The position numbers and the translations under genes were made by a program. A stretch of DNA of 23,789 bases from NCBI RefSeq assembly GCF_001039355.2, contig NW_019775824.1, positions 826,832-850,620 of the forward strand, read 5' to 3'. This DNA comes from Lingula anatina. Lineage: Eukaryota > Brachiopoda > Lingulata > Lingulida > Lingulidae. Every line of letters begins with the position of its first letter. Position 1 is the first letter of the stretch. The notes beneath the pieces were generated by a model, which did no database searches, had not been told where the DNA came from, and saw only the letters and a program-made list of their open reading frames with translations. Of the stretch, positions 1 through 11,856 are shown piece after piece.

Positions 1-421
1 CAACAGTACAGACGGCCAGAAACGGTTTATGGTCTGGATGAATAACCAGGAAATTCTTATGAATAACAGCTCAGACCCATCATACCACGTTTGACCTGCA
101 TATGATGGATCCAAGATAGAGTGACGGTAAAAGTGGGCTGCTCTTCTGTCCACGTGGAGTAATGTTTACTTCCGGGAAGGACGTTCAAAACATTATTAAA
201 CATCCAAACGTAATGTATTTTTCTTAATGTATTGATATACTTAAATATGTTGTTACGCACATTAACTACTTTGAGTAATGTTTTGTAGATAGATTATACG
301 AGGATTTAATGTATACATGTAACGTATTTAATGTGCTAAGCGGTATATAGACGAACAGACAGAGTGCCGAGCTGTCCGCCGGTAGACGCAATAAGTTATT
401 CTTTAATGCTGATAGAATTAG
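1..421 (+). promoter_or_regulatory. Probable TFG promoter and non-coding first exon
   Basis: No credible coding region is visible here; the one open frame (minus strand, 57-260) has no family features. An ACTTCCGG core at 168-175 is the complement of the ETS/GABP site CCGGAAGT, typical of TATA-less housekeeping promoters, and a CACGTG E-box lies at 151-156. A good splice donor, TTAG/GTAAGA, follows base 421. This would let a 5' UTR exon ending at 421 join the TFG coding exon, whose acceptor CAG ends at 2045. The exon's 5' end cannot be placed. The promoter and exon calls are inference from position and motifs. Confidence 0.35.
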
Positions 422-2045
422 GTAAGATTGGAAATCTGAGCTGTCGATTCTCTTGCATCCTTTAAAATGTGAAATTTATTATCAACCCTCTTTGGTTAGG
501 TCTAGATAGCCAGAAAATGTAGGATACTGAAAGGTGCCCTGGTGAGGAATGAGCATAAGCAGCAGTAGTCACTACACTGTCAGCACATCTGTAGCTTTCG
601 CTCAGTATAACTTTCAATATTTTACATTGTCAAGATATCATACAAGTTCATTGTGTTAGTTATTTTACTGAAATGCGTGTCTTGGTTTAGTATATGAGAT
701 AAGATAGAATTTGTCAGAATAATAGTATTAAATTTCTATTGGCAATTTTAATTTAGTCTTTGAATTTCTATTGCTCAGTTTAATTTAGTCACATTGTTTT
801 TCGATTAACAAGTAGTACTAGAGTTTAGATAAACTCACATTTTATGAAATTGAGGAAATAGGGATACACATTTGAACAGGGATTGCAGAAAAAAGTATTG
901 AGCTGAACAGGCCCAAAGCGAACAGTATCAAAAAGGGGAGGCTATCTTTCTGAAAATGTGGACATTTTATCAGGAAACATTTGATCATTTTTATCCAGAG
1001 CAGACCTTTTCTTGGCAAAAAAGGGTGGTTTGTTCACTCCCCTTCCCCCTGGCTACAGGCATGCTGAAGCTCTTAAATTTTTAGCATAGCAATTATATGT
1101 AATTTATGTACTGGATTTCAATTAAAACTGTTGCATAGATTTTGTAATGGAATGCTCCAAAGTTGGTGCAAACTATAATGCTACTACTTTCATCTTCAAA
1201 ATCTTGATGAAACATTGCATTGTGACATCATTCAGTTGTATATAAGAAGCTGCTGGATGATTTACTGATGAGAAGGACTTCAAAGCTTATCCAAATGTTA
1301 AGAAAATAACCATGCTAAATGGGCAGACTGTAGTATCTGGAATCAAAACTTTTAAGAGCATTTTTAGACAGATAAAAAAGCACATCTCGAACCTTGAATT
1401 GTGAATGTGAAAGAACTGTGCCATGGGCCTACTTTACTCTGAAACTTCGTTCACAAACAGGCAGTAAAATACTGTATTTGATACTTTGCACTTTGTATCA
1501 GATGCTTCAGCTCACTTGAAAACACAGTCATTGCACTAGGCATGCCAAGAAAAGATTGAAATGATATGTACTTTCCCTTTTTTGTCAAGATCATGAAGGG
1601 TGAGTCCAATGTTATAAAAAACAAAATTGTCTTTGCATTCTGAAATAGTTTCTTTTTATGTCAGAAATGTCAGGTTGTGGTGAAAGTTTGTTTTATTTTG
1701 GTGAAGCTTGTTTTTTTAACAGAAAGAGTGTTATATTTCAGTAAGTTACATGATTGACGTTTTTGGTCAGTGATATCATTTTGTTCTCAGCACATGATTT
1801 ATGCATTCATAATGTAAAAAGAGTTGCCCCAGCTTTCCCCAGAGAGATTTATTACTAACCACATTGGGGTGTTGGTCATTCGTCCTAATATCTGTCATGA
1901 GTCACATTTATCAAATTTAATGATGAAGGAGCTAGCTAGAATTTTATCAATTTATTGCATGTAAAAAGGATGTCTGGAAGGAATGATTATTGGAGAAAAA
2001 ATCTTGATTATGTATTATTATATCTGAAAGTTTTTTCCTTTACAG
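422..2045 (+). other. Putative TFG intron 1 (no gene seen)
   Basis: This 1.6 kb AT-rich stretch lies between a donor at 422 and the TTTTCCTTTACAG acceptor ending at 2045. I see no open frame with family features, no clear inverted repeat and no RNA gene. It is best read as the first intron of TFG, but this depends on the 5' UTR exon prediction. Confidence 0.35.
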
Positions 2046-2059
2046 AAAAATAAGAAATC

Positions 2060-3787
2060 ATGACAACAAATGAGAACAACTTGAATGATGCATTTGCTCA
2101 GTTTGATCTAAGTGGTAAGCTGATCATAAAAGCACAGCTTGGTGATGATATTCGCAGAATTCCTATCCACAATGAAGATATAACATATGATGAACTTCTG
2201 TTGATGATGCAGAGAGTATTCAGGGGAAGGCTGGACAGCAATGATGAAGTAACTATAAAATATCGTGATGAAGGTAAGAGTTAATTGCTATTTTAAACTA
2301 CCTTTTGTAAAGATATTCAATGTACAGTAGATCAGATAAACTGACACATGAAGGAAATTGATGGTATATTCCAATTTTTACATTTTAAGTTTCAGTAACT
2401 TTTAACATAACTGCTTTCTGGCTATTTTCCTGATAATTAAGGATGAGCACACAGTTTTTTACTAAAAGATATATTTACTACATATATCTAGTTGCAAATT
2501 TAATAACAAAATATCTGCTAAAAATCTTAATTCAATCATTTTCCGAATTTCAGATGGTGATCTTATAACAATATTTGACAGTTCTGATTTATCATTTGCC
2601 ATTCAGTGCAGTAGAATCTTGAAAATAACTTTATTTGGTAAGTTTGATCAATGATTTTGGTAGGTTAGATCAATGACACACAAAGTACATGATTACAACT
2701 GTAACAGCAGTTAGTTCATAAACTGTAATTGTTTAAAAGAAACAATAATAAGACATCCTTCCTGTCATTTCAAAGAACTGTGCTTTTAAATCAGATTGAT
2801 TTTCATCATAAAAGTTTTTAAATGGCCAAGTCTGTGTTTGTGATGGTAATGTGTTTTTATTTTTTTTTTCAGTTAATGGTCAGCCAAGGCCCCTTGAAAG
2901 TGATGAAGTTAAACATATTAGAAGAGAACTCCAAACCATAAGAGACACAGCAAACAGATTGTTAGATAGACTAGAACCTCAACCTTTTGTGAAAAGCACT
3001 GAAATAGATGCTGAGTCAGAACATGGTAAGTTATCTGTGTCACATGAGCAATTGAAATATAAACATCTTCCTATTTTTTTTTTTACTTTTATGATTTTTA
3101 TTGAAAACTGATAATCTTCCCTTGTCTGTTAATAACTTGAGTGTAAAGTTTAGAAAATAATGAAATTAAAATAAGGAAATGGATCTCTATTACAGTCAAA
3201 ATGGCAGATAGTAACAAAGCAAGAGGCCAGGGCTCCCCACAGCCTCAGCTTGCTAAAGCCAGTAATGCTGTTGGCAGCAAAGAATTTGACCCTTTGTCAA
3301 GTCAGAAGTCTGTAGAAGAAACACAGAACAAAGTCATGTCTTCGTTTGGAATTACTCATGATGGTAAGACAGCATAAACGAGCAATACATAACTATATTG
3401 TGGAAGACTATGAACACCTCAAGATGAAAAATCTGCATGAAACTGAAAGGCACCCTACTAGATAAAATGTCCAGTTGTTATTTTATTTGTTTAGGTGGTC
3501 TTTAGGACTAAGCTTATTGAACATTTTGAAAGTGTTATGAAAGATTCCTCTGAATGCTATTTATTTATTTATTTATTTGAAGGCTTTTATTTTTTTAAAG
3601 TTTATAGCATTACAAAGCATTTATGAGACATTTCAACAAAACCTTGATTTTGAAATTATAAAAAAAAACAACGTTTTCATGTAGTAGGAATCTTATTTCT
3701 AACCAGGTGATGCAGCAAGGCCTGGAACACCCGACAGCATATCAAGTGTGGGATCTTCAAGTAGCCATCATTTACGCCAACAACAAC

Positions 3788-3818
<31 letters not shown>

Positions 3819-5200
3819 AAAAGGTGGTTACATTCCCCCTGGACAGCCTGGCTATCAAGCACCTACTGGCTATGCTCAGGGGCAAGCTCAGCCACCACAG
3901 GGACAAACCCCATCCCATCAGGGTCAAAGTCAGCCACCCCAGGGACCAGCACCTCAATCCCAGGGGCAGGTGCCACAGCAGGCTGGTTATGGACAGCAGC
4001 AACAGCAAGACATGTCACAGAACAAAGGTATGAACAAATAATTCATTTCTTACTTGAATACAGGTTGTTTACAATGTATTTTTTAGTTTGTTTCTCAGTA
4101 GAAGAACCACACCTGTTACAGTAATTAAAGAATATTAAGGTATGTATTTCTTAGAACAACAAATATAAATCCCTCCAATATTAATAAAATTCATGTCTTA
4201 CTACTTTAATTAATATTTACAGTCATACCATTGGTTTTCATTGGAATGCATTCATGAAAGCTTTGATTGGAAAAAAATGTACATAATTTTGGTATATAAT
4301 ACCTTAACTTTGTCTAGGTTTAGGTCAGCCACAAGGTTATGGCTTTCCACAGGCAGGACAGAGTTCAGCAGGACCTTCTCCTCCACACTCTGCCTCTCAT
4401 CAACCAAGTTATAACCAGCCACTCCCTTCCCAACCATCATATAACATGACAGGTGCTCCCCAACAGCAACAGCCACCGCAGCAGATGCAGCAACAGCCTC
4501 CATATGCTCCACAAGGCTACCAGCAACAGCCATATCCTGCTCAGGTGGGATTTGATTTCGCAAATGAGAATTCAGTAATTCAGTAAAATGCACTATTTTG
4601 AAAACAAGACAATACAAGATCATGAGGGTCGTCCCCCCCCCCCCCCCAAAAAAAAAAAATTTTTTTTTTTTTAGTTGCACAGATTTTGTGTTATATTTGC
4701 ATAATTTTGACTTACCCCATCATTTTTGCTGTTTTATACTTAAAGAAATTTCCAAATAAATAATACAACTGATTAAACAGCTGTGCAAATATTACACAAA
4801 ATATATGATTCATTATGTGACCCTAATATTCACTTTTTTGAGGAATTATCTATTGGTAGGCTTTTTATAACGGTGGAGGTTTTTAACGTTGAAACTGTCC
4901 AGTTATGAAACAATGCACTACTAGTAAGTAAAAAAAAATTGAATAAGATATATACTTATATTAAAATTAATTCTTATTAATAAGAAGTGATGTCTTTTTC
5001 AAGCTGAATCTATCTCTGATTTATTGTTATGCTCCTTTCAGGGTCAGGGCTATGGACCACAAGCTGGGCAGTATGGAGGTTATGCTCCACCTGGTGGTGC
5101 CCCTCAGCCCCCACAGGCCCCTGGTGCTGCTGGCAATCCTTACTCCAGAGGGCCAGCTGGTTATCGGCCAGGATATCCTAGCCAACAAGGATATCAGTAG
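2060..5200 (+). CDS. TFG: TFG orthologue (Trk-fused gene protein), PB1 domain, ER export
   Basis: Seven coding exons with GT-AG ends: 2060-2273, 2554-2637, 2873-3025, 3196-3363, 3707-4027, 4318-4544, 5042-5200 (TAG 5198-5200). Together they give 441 aa; human TFG has 400. A PB1 domain spans about residues 16-100, with [20 protein letters not shown] at its start and the acidic [13 protein letters not shown] stretch near 68-80. A short coiled coil follows at about 108-133. A conserved FDPLSSQ...VMSSFGIT segment and [10 protein letters not shown] (211-220) lead into a long P/Q/G/Y-rich tail with a run of 14 Gln (231-244). In known animals TFG assembles through PB1 and the coiled coil into rings at ER exit sites, binds SEC16 and organises COPII carriers. 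The ATG follows the acceptor by 14 nt and matches the family start, with a longer N-terminal extension than in human. All exon phases agree. Convergent with FAAP100. Confidence 0.95.
3778..3819 (+). repeat. CAA/CAG repeat encoding poly-Gln in TFG
   Basis: Fourteen consecutive Gln codons of mixed CAA and CAG, followed by Lys. The mixture breaks up perfect repeats, which usually slows slippage. It lies at the start of the low-complexity tail of TFG, just after the conserved [10 protein letters not shown] segment. Confidence 0.9.
4633..4672. repeat. C15-A12-T13 homopolymer block in TFG intron 6
   Basis: Three adjacent homopolymers (C 4633-4647, A 4648-4659, T 4660-4672) lie in the intron between the exons ending at 4544 and starting at 5042. 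Run lengths in such tracts are unreliable in assemblies. Confidence 0.85.
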
Positions 5201-5398
5201 ATCTGATAATGGATTTAGATCATTTCATTGTTCAGTAATTATACAAAAAGAATTGTTTGGCAGTGCTACATTTACAGTGTTCTTAGACTTAATCTTACCA
5301 AGAGGAAGATAAAATCAAGTATTTGAAGCACTGCCCTTCTTAGTTCATATGTACCGATGTAATTCAAATAATCTGAGAGCATAGGATGAAAGATTGCT

Positions 5399-5404
5399 AA
5401 TAAA
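5399..5404 (+). terminator. First TFG poly(A) signal candidate
   Basis: AATAAA lies 199 bases after the TFG stop and upstream of the inverted-repeat element. Further AATAAA copies at 6795-6800 and 7002-7007 lie beyond the element, so longer transcripts would include it. Which signal is used cannot be told from sequence. Confidence 0.45.
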
Positions 5405-5478
5405 GGTAAAATGTTACATTTGAGGAGTGAACTAAGTACTTACATAAAAGGAGCACCTACAGATAGAGCTGACATATC

Positions 5479-6028
5479 CAGGCCTACCCAACTACCAGAC
5501 TCGGCACCTAAGGATCCTGAATTAACCGGTATATCGGACCACACTACCCGTTTTCAAGGTGTGTGTCAGATCGCATTTCGTAGAATCAGCCAGAACACCG
5601 ACAGGATGAGCCCTGGCATGCTCGGCTGTCACCTTGATTGGATAGTAAACGAGTGTCGTAAAATCGCTATATGATTTTAAAACCGGGTGCATAAATTTGA
5701 AAGCCACCTAGATGAACCTTAGACTGCCACATTAATCTAATACAATGCAAAAATCCCTATCAAAAGTGGTTAAAACATTCAAACCGAATGTCGTAAAGTC
5801 CCCGTATATCCCCATAGACACAATAGAATAGAGTACTCTAAAGTAAGAGTACAGTTTAAGGTTGTTCAGCCAAGCGTGGATGAGCCCGCAGTCGTGCTAC
5901 AAAATTTGTTCTGGAGTATGATACTCCGAAATGCGATCTGACACACACCTTGAAAACGGGTAGCGTGGTCCGATATACCGGTTAATTCAGGATCCTTAGG
6001 TGCCGAGTCTGGTAGTTGGGTAGGCCTG
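5479..6028. mobile_element. 550 bp foldback/MITE element with 102 bp terminal inverted repeats
   Basis: The left arm 5479-5580 and right arm 5927-6028 are inverted copies, starting CAGGCCTACCCAACTACC, with a single mismatch over 102 bp (an A/G difference in the CCAC[A/G]CTACCC segment). The pentamer ATATC flanks both sides directly (5474-5478 and 6029-6033), consistent with a 5 bp target duplication. The roughly 345 bp interior has no long open frame, so the element is non-autonomous and needs a transposase from elsewhere. The superfamily is not assignable with confidence. The near-identical arms suggest a recent insertion or arm-to-arm conversion. It lies between alternative TFG poly(A) signals. 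Confidence 0.85.
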
Positions 6029-6033
6029 ATATC

Positions 6034-7088
6034 ACAGGTGTTGAACATTATTTAATGGTTCTTGGACAATAAGGGAAGGTTTTATTTAGCAGGTTTGTGT
6101 TTATTTTTGCTGAAGATCCAGAGACAATTTCCTGATAAGAAAAAAATAAAGAAATATGAAATTCAACAGTATTTTTTGTGCCAGAAAAAGTATGAAATAA
6201 TAATGATGTTTAATAAAAGTTGTTACGAAGTTAGAGGTAGACGGAAAAGAATAATGTTTTATAAATGTCAAGAATTTTAAGTGTACATATGCATGAAAGT
6301 TGAGCAGACCCGAAACCTAACCAGTGTGCCCTTTGCAAGCTTTTGATTGTTGCAGAGAACTAGTATCTGATTAAATTATTATTAGTCTTCTAAATAACAA
6401 TTTTTTGTTAATTATGAGGACTGATTTTAATTGGGCTGTTAAAAAAGATGCCTGTGTATTAGATATTTCTAAAGCATGCAAACTATATAGATGTTCAGCT
6501 TCACTAAAATGAAACATTTTAACAATGTCGGTTTTTAATTTAGTTAAATTAATATAGAAAAAGAGAAGCTTCTGCACTGTAGGAATAACAAGAACAAAGC
6601 AAACCTTAAAAATAAACTGTAGTGATTTTTAGATTAAACCTGGGTTCAGCATTCAGCTTGTTGTTAATGGCACATTAAAATCCTTTGCTTCAGACATCCA
6701 CAGCTACATTTCTGTGAAAGCATTAAGTGCAAATATGTAAAAATGTACAAAATATATGAAAACTTTGTGTAATATGTTACAGACAGATCACTGTAATAAA
6801 TAACACAATACTTCAAATTAGCGAATGTTGGTTTATTTCATGCAAATTAATGTTTTATAAATGCATTTTTCTCCCTTCTCACATCAGACAGTATAGTCAA
6901 TAATGTGATAACCTTTACATCCAAGTGTAACATGGTTGTAGCATTCTTTTGCAAAATTTGGTCAAAACAATCACAGACATATTTGTCTTAAAATATCTAA
7001 CAATAAAAAGATTAAAAGAAAAAAAAATTGGCAGTGTAATTTATTGTTTTAAAAGAATCTCTAGTCCTTGTAAAGACTGCAGTATTGG
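6034..7088. other. Convergent 3' region of TFG and FAAP100
   Basis: No convincing coding sequence. The stretch holds AATAAA signals for TFG (+) at 6795-6800 and 7002-7007 and for FAAP100 (-) at 7040-7045 and 6832-6837, so the two transcripts may overlap tail to tail. The open frames present are short, AT-rich and without family features. Confidence 0.5.
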
Positions 7089-10000
7089 TTATGAGGGCAG
7101 GTTGAGATCCCGTATTCTTTTATAAACTGATATGATCTGTTCTTCTGCCTGCTCCCACCTTTTTGCCTCTGACATAACATCCATCAGCGATAACAGTTTA
7201 TCTTTGATATCCTGAAAGCAGAATGACATCACTTTTATCAATCGTGTATTACTTGTATAGTTAACAATTATCAATCATATGAATGCAAGGCCTTGGAATT
7301 ACAACTACAAATTGAACAAGCTGTGTTAAGTCTGCTTACTTTCCATTTTTTGAGTTAACTTTATATACATACCTAAAATATAACTTGCAGTTTCAATTTA
7401 TACCAATCAAGCTGTAATTTAGACAATTTGTAAATATGCAGAACAACCAACCTGGATCTTAAACAAAATTTTTCTCAACTCTGCTGTTGGTACACCTGCT
7501 TGGCCAATGATGGGACCTTTGTTCTACAACATAAAGAAAGTTGATCCTTTATTACAAAGATTATTACCTTATTCTTTAAGAATATCATGTACAGTTAGAT
7601 TGTGATGTCTTATTACATTTTGTTACAAAGACTAGTTACATATAATTTTTGTCACTTTTGATTTCATTTCTACAATTTGGCAGCTTTCAAATTCATAACA
7701 GCTGTAACAGCTGCATGCATGTCTGATCACCTATTTTTTTTTAAACGCCATAATTTTTACCTGCAATCTGACAAGGAGAGCTGCTCTCATCTTGCACAGA
7801 GTGGGTAAATCAGTTGTCTGTATGGTCACTTGATATCTTTCTGTCCCCGACTCTTCAGTCTCCTGTACTGTGAGGGTTCCAGTGTGACAGTCGGGAGTTA
7901 CAAACCCCACCTGAGGTTGATCAATTGTTTTCAGATCTATATTGCTGTCCCTTAGTAGGTGCCAAAGTAATTGCATGCATTCTGAACCTGAAAATGAATT
8001 CTTGCAGTGAAAAAGTTTTCTTTAAGTATGCTGTGTGCAGCAACAAAAAATCTGTTTCTATATCAAACCTTAAAAAAACTCAAGAATTGCATTTTTTTCC
8101 TTAAAAACCTTTAAAACTATCAAAAGGTTTCATCCAAGCAAATTACACTATTGCACGTGCCAACTGATCTCACTTCTCTCATTAAGCTATGTCCATCAGA
8201 TCTTTTAGTCTGCACCTTTGTTAGTTATGCTTCATGACAAATAAATTTAGTACAAATAAATATGTGGTGTGGTACCTTTTGTTATTGGACTCTCATTTCC
8301 ATCCAGCAATTGATTTAATTCACTTCTTGGCACAGTCAATGTGTTTGAATGGTTTTGGCTAAAATAACTGCCCACATGAGTAGCACAGTCATGTGAGAAT
8401 GGACGGTTTCCAGCCATACATTTCAAAATATGATGCCATTCACAATCCCTTCCATGCAGTCGAGACTTAAAACTTGGCAGTAAACTGCAATTCTGCATGA
8501 AATGTACTATATCAAGTGACACCTCTGGTAAAGGCACTGTAATTGTTTTCTCTTTTAAGTTCGAGACAGATTTTTTGAGATTCACTTGTTTTGACAATAC
8601 CTCTACATTTGGCACTTCATAGATTAAGCAAGGACTGACAGTTAATGGTAACCAATTCAGAAATTGATCACAAAATTTCAAAGTCAATGTCACAAATCCA
8701 CATTTTACAAATTCATTCAGTGATACTGCTTTTGTATCCAATGGGACATCTGACCGTTGATTTTCACTCTTGACCATCACAATGAAACTCCAGCCCCTAT
8801 GCATAACTAAATTACTTTGATTTCTCAATGTACATTCTACTTTGTGCTGAACAAATAAGCCACTGTCACAATTCTTTGCTCTTATATCGCAAGTTAATAC
8901 TGATGAGAGTCCAGTGACAATATGGGCAGCTAGGTTAAGCTGTGATAATATACTTGTTTGTTCCCTCTGGAGCACCTGCCACTCTTTGGATTTTTCATAC
9001 ATGGAGTCAATCCTAGGAAGAAGTTCTCTAACAGATTGTCGATTTTCAGGTTGTATCTTATGCCTTGTCTGGGTACACAAAGAGATGGGTAACAGCTGTC
9101 CTTTAAGTCTGACTCCGACCACTGAGGTTTCCTCACCTTGAGAGTCTTAATTTGAAAAAAAAAAAAAAAAAAACATTAGAGTCAACCTTAATAAATATAC
9201 TGAATTAATATCCATTGAATTAAATTTCATCAGAATTGCTTACGTCGTTTCATAAAAAAACGAAAACTATTTCATATTAAAAAATCAAATCATATCCAAC
9301 CATATTCACAAAATTGGCCTGAAATGTTTTATCCGGCCATCTATGAAGTCAAAGGGAAGTTTAAATCAACAATCAACATCATATAACTATATATATATAT
9401 ATACCTCATTTACCACTTCGTAAAACTACATATGACAGCTTACTTATACATGCAAGTCCAGTTATTCCCCAATAAGGGAGCCTTTTACAACTGCTCACAC
9501 AAATGTCTTTAACCGACACCATAAATGTGTCCTTGTAAGTGGAAAAGATTAGGTTGCCTTTATGAACACAGCAACATACAACTGGTCCTGGAATAACATG
9601 CTCTGTGAAGGTTGGCATACCATTTTCTCCTGGTTGGACAGACACTACTTTGCCACAACAACCTATCAAAAGAGAAGATTTCATTATGGAAGAATACCAT
9701 AGGCAGGAAAAATGACAATTCATTCCAAAACAAAGGTTCCTTTCTGTATCATGCTGAATTTACTTACATTTTCAGTACAACAGAATATCAACTATTGAGT
9801 ACTACTCAAAGTATGCCCTACTCTAAGACACCAATTATTAATAACAAGTGTCAATTAAATACATGTATATGTTGGCTGAGTTTTGATAAGCTCAATGACA
9901 AGTTAATAAGAAGTGACCCTTTGTTAAGATTTAACAGTGAGGCACCGACCTATTAAAAGCAAAGCAGATTCTCTTCCATCTTCTTCCGACCCCTTGTCTC

Positions 10001-10772
10001 TTTCCACAAAACATACTGAGGTGACTGCTTCACCAAGATCATACAATAGCCAGCAATGCTTTGTGATCTTATAATCATGGCCTGACTGACCCTTTGTCGG
10101 TACAGCATACACATGTCCACTTGGAAGGCAGAGAAGAACCACAGGGGCATTGCACATATTAAGGTCCATTCCAAACAACTGGCTATATAATGCTGAAGAC
10201 ACTGTTACACCAGCTTCTGTTAGGACTGACTGTGATGACTCTGGATAGATAACATAGCAGTTCACTTTATCACTCAAATGGTTCTGTCCTGTTGGGATGG
10301 CACGTAACGACTCTACAAATATTGGAGTAACTGCCACCAAGACCTTCTCTGGTTTCATAAGGTCTTGTTGCAAAAAGAAATGTATGTGGTAGCTCCAAAA
10401 CCTGTGTGTTATAATAATAACAATATTATTTACAGCCCTTATGCATGCCACACCTTCTATTTGGTGAACTCTACAGTCTTGGGCCACTGTAACTACTGAC
10501 GAGGATGAGGGTAGGACTAAGTCCTCATCTGTTTCTTCTACCAATAATTCCTTGAATATGTCACCATTTGAAGTTGAAGACTCAAGGCTTTGAGACCCTT
10601 TACTTGCAGAGCTTCTGTTGAAAAGAAAAAGTGAGAAATAATTGCAAATTCTACATTCTCTGACATTTTCTTAACTCCAAGTACTAGTAACCCAAATAAG
10701 TTCATATGCTAATTACATAGGTTTCTTTTAAAACATTTATTTCACTTAACACACCTATCATTATTACTTGGC

Positions 10773-10827
<55 letters not shown>

Positions 10828-11434
10828 GACTACAATAAATGTGCTTTGTTGTTTATGTAAAATTATAATAAGAAGATTTCCAAATAGTCCCTTAAAAATC
10901 AATGTAAAATTCTATTAAAATTAGCGTAATGCATATATCAAGTACCTTACTTTAACAAATTTTCTTGCATTTGTATTCTGTATATGCTGCCCTCCTCTGT
11001 TGCAAATAGCACATGCTTTTGCCCCGAATACTCAATGCCACACATATCCACAATGTCAACAGGTGGTTCCACATTTACGCGAAATCTTGCCTAAGTTGGA
11101 GAAAGAGTAAACAAGAAACAACTATTACAGAAGGGTTTTTAATGTAGGATGATGCCGCTGCTGAAGAAGTATACAATATTTCAATCAGATGATCAAACTA
11201 AAAACGTTAGTTCTACAGTACAGCCTAGCTGTGTAGGGTAAATTGTGATTATTTAGCTAACGATAAAGCGTCTTTGAGAGCACATACTTGTCTCAAATGT
11301 GTTCTGGTGTAATACGACAATACGTGTCTATTCCAATGAAAAATACTTGTTTCGCTATCTGACCACATCAATGATCGTGAACAGAAACATTTGTTTCGAA
11401 AAACTTCCCCTGCCGGGTTTGAGCTACCCGCCAT
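7089..11434 (-). CDS. FAAP100: FAAP100 orthologue, Fanconi anemia core complex-associated 100 kDa protein
   Basis: Eight exons read downwards: 11434-11288, 11090-10951, 10614-9950, 9662-9444, 9145-8276, 7987-7761, 7523-7452, 7211-7089 (TAA 7089-7091). All have GT-AG ends and matching phases and give 820 aa; human FAAP100 has about 880. Family matches recalled from memory: an N-terminal beta-propeller-like part (HVLFATEEGSIYRIQ), APVVLLCLPSGHVYAVP (human SPVVLCGLPDGQLCCV), IPGPVVCCCVHKGNLIF (human LPGPVLCAACGGGGRVY), ETSVVGVRLKGQLLP, and a C-terminal helix AEEQIISVYKRIRDLNLPS (human TAQRLLQVYRQLRHPSLILL). FAAP100 joins FANCB and FANCL in the catalytic module that monoubiquitinates FANCD2-FANCI during interstrand-crosslink repair. 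The ATG sits in AAAATGG and starts MAGSS, like the human MAGAA. An ETS-type motif lies just upstream. Confidence 0.9.
9155..9173 (-). repeat. A19 tract, the polypyrimidine tract of a FAAP100 acceptor
   Basis: On the minus strand this is T19, ten nucleotides before the acceptor AAG that opens FAAP100 exon 5 at 9145. It explains how a weak AAG acceptor can be used. The frame A/AC TCT CAA GGT continues from exon 4 without a stop. Confidence 0.6.
10773..10825. repeat. (TA)n microsatellite in FAAP100 intron 2
   Basis: About 26 TA dinucleotides with one interruption, in the intron 10615-10950. A shorter TA run is at about 9388-9402, in intron 4. Confidence 0.9.
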
Positions 11435-11449
11435 TTTTATTCCCAGGTT

Positions 11450-11464
11450 TCGACTTCCGGTAGA
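11450..11464 (-). promoter_or_regulatory. ETS-type site at the FAAP100 start
   Basis: GACTTCCGGTAG on the plus strand is the complement of ACCGGAAGT, the full ETS/GABP consensus. It lies roughly 20 bases upstream of the FAAP100 ATG at 11434, a usual place for core promoters of repair and housekeeping genes. The assignment is by motif only. Confidence 0.4.
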
Positions 11465-11784
11465 GTCTATACATGAGCTCGGCGCGTCATGGAAATCGGT
11501 TTGCTTGGTTGAGGGTTGATGAGAAGGGGAGCAGGGGAAGGGTGTGGAGTATTGAATCCAGGGGACTTCAAAAGTATAACTTGTGAGTGTAAGGAGAATT
11601 TTGAGGAGAAGTCAACTGGTCCAAAAATCATGGATAGGATACCTAAAACCGTGTTAAACTGACAAGAAAGAAATGGTGAAGTGGGTCCCTACATACCGTA
11701 GGCCTACATACATTGTATTGCATATAATATATTATGTTGCAACAATATGTAAAGACTACTATGGCAGATTCCTTTTTTTGAGGC

Positions 11785-11807
11785 GGGGGGGGGGGGGGGG
11801 GGGGGGG
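11785..11807 (+). repeat. Poly-G (G23) tract
   Basis: A run of 23 G in intergenic DNA. A second run of 15 G is at 11961-11975, inside the TA-flanked element. Lengths are likely approximate in the assembly, and an unresolved base (N) lies close by at 11886. Confidence 0.8.
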
Positions 11808-11856
11808 CATTTGTCCATTTAGGCCGATTACAAGTTTAATAAACAAACCTAATTTA

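Noticed and set aside
3707-4033. Open frame rich in Asn/Ser in the second frame of TFG exon 5
   Set aside because: It is an out-of-frame reading of the CAA/CAG tract; the correct frame continues [10 protein letters not shown] from exon 4.
11785-11807. Poly-G tract as a G-quadruplex or switch element
   Set aside because: It is a plain mononucleotide run with no loops and no gene nearby that would make a function likely.
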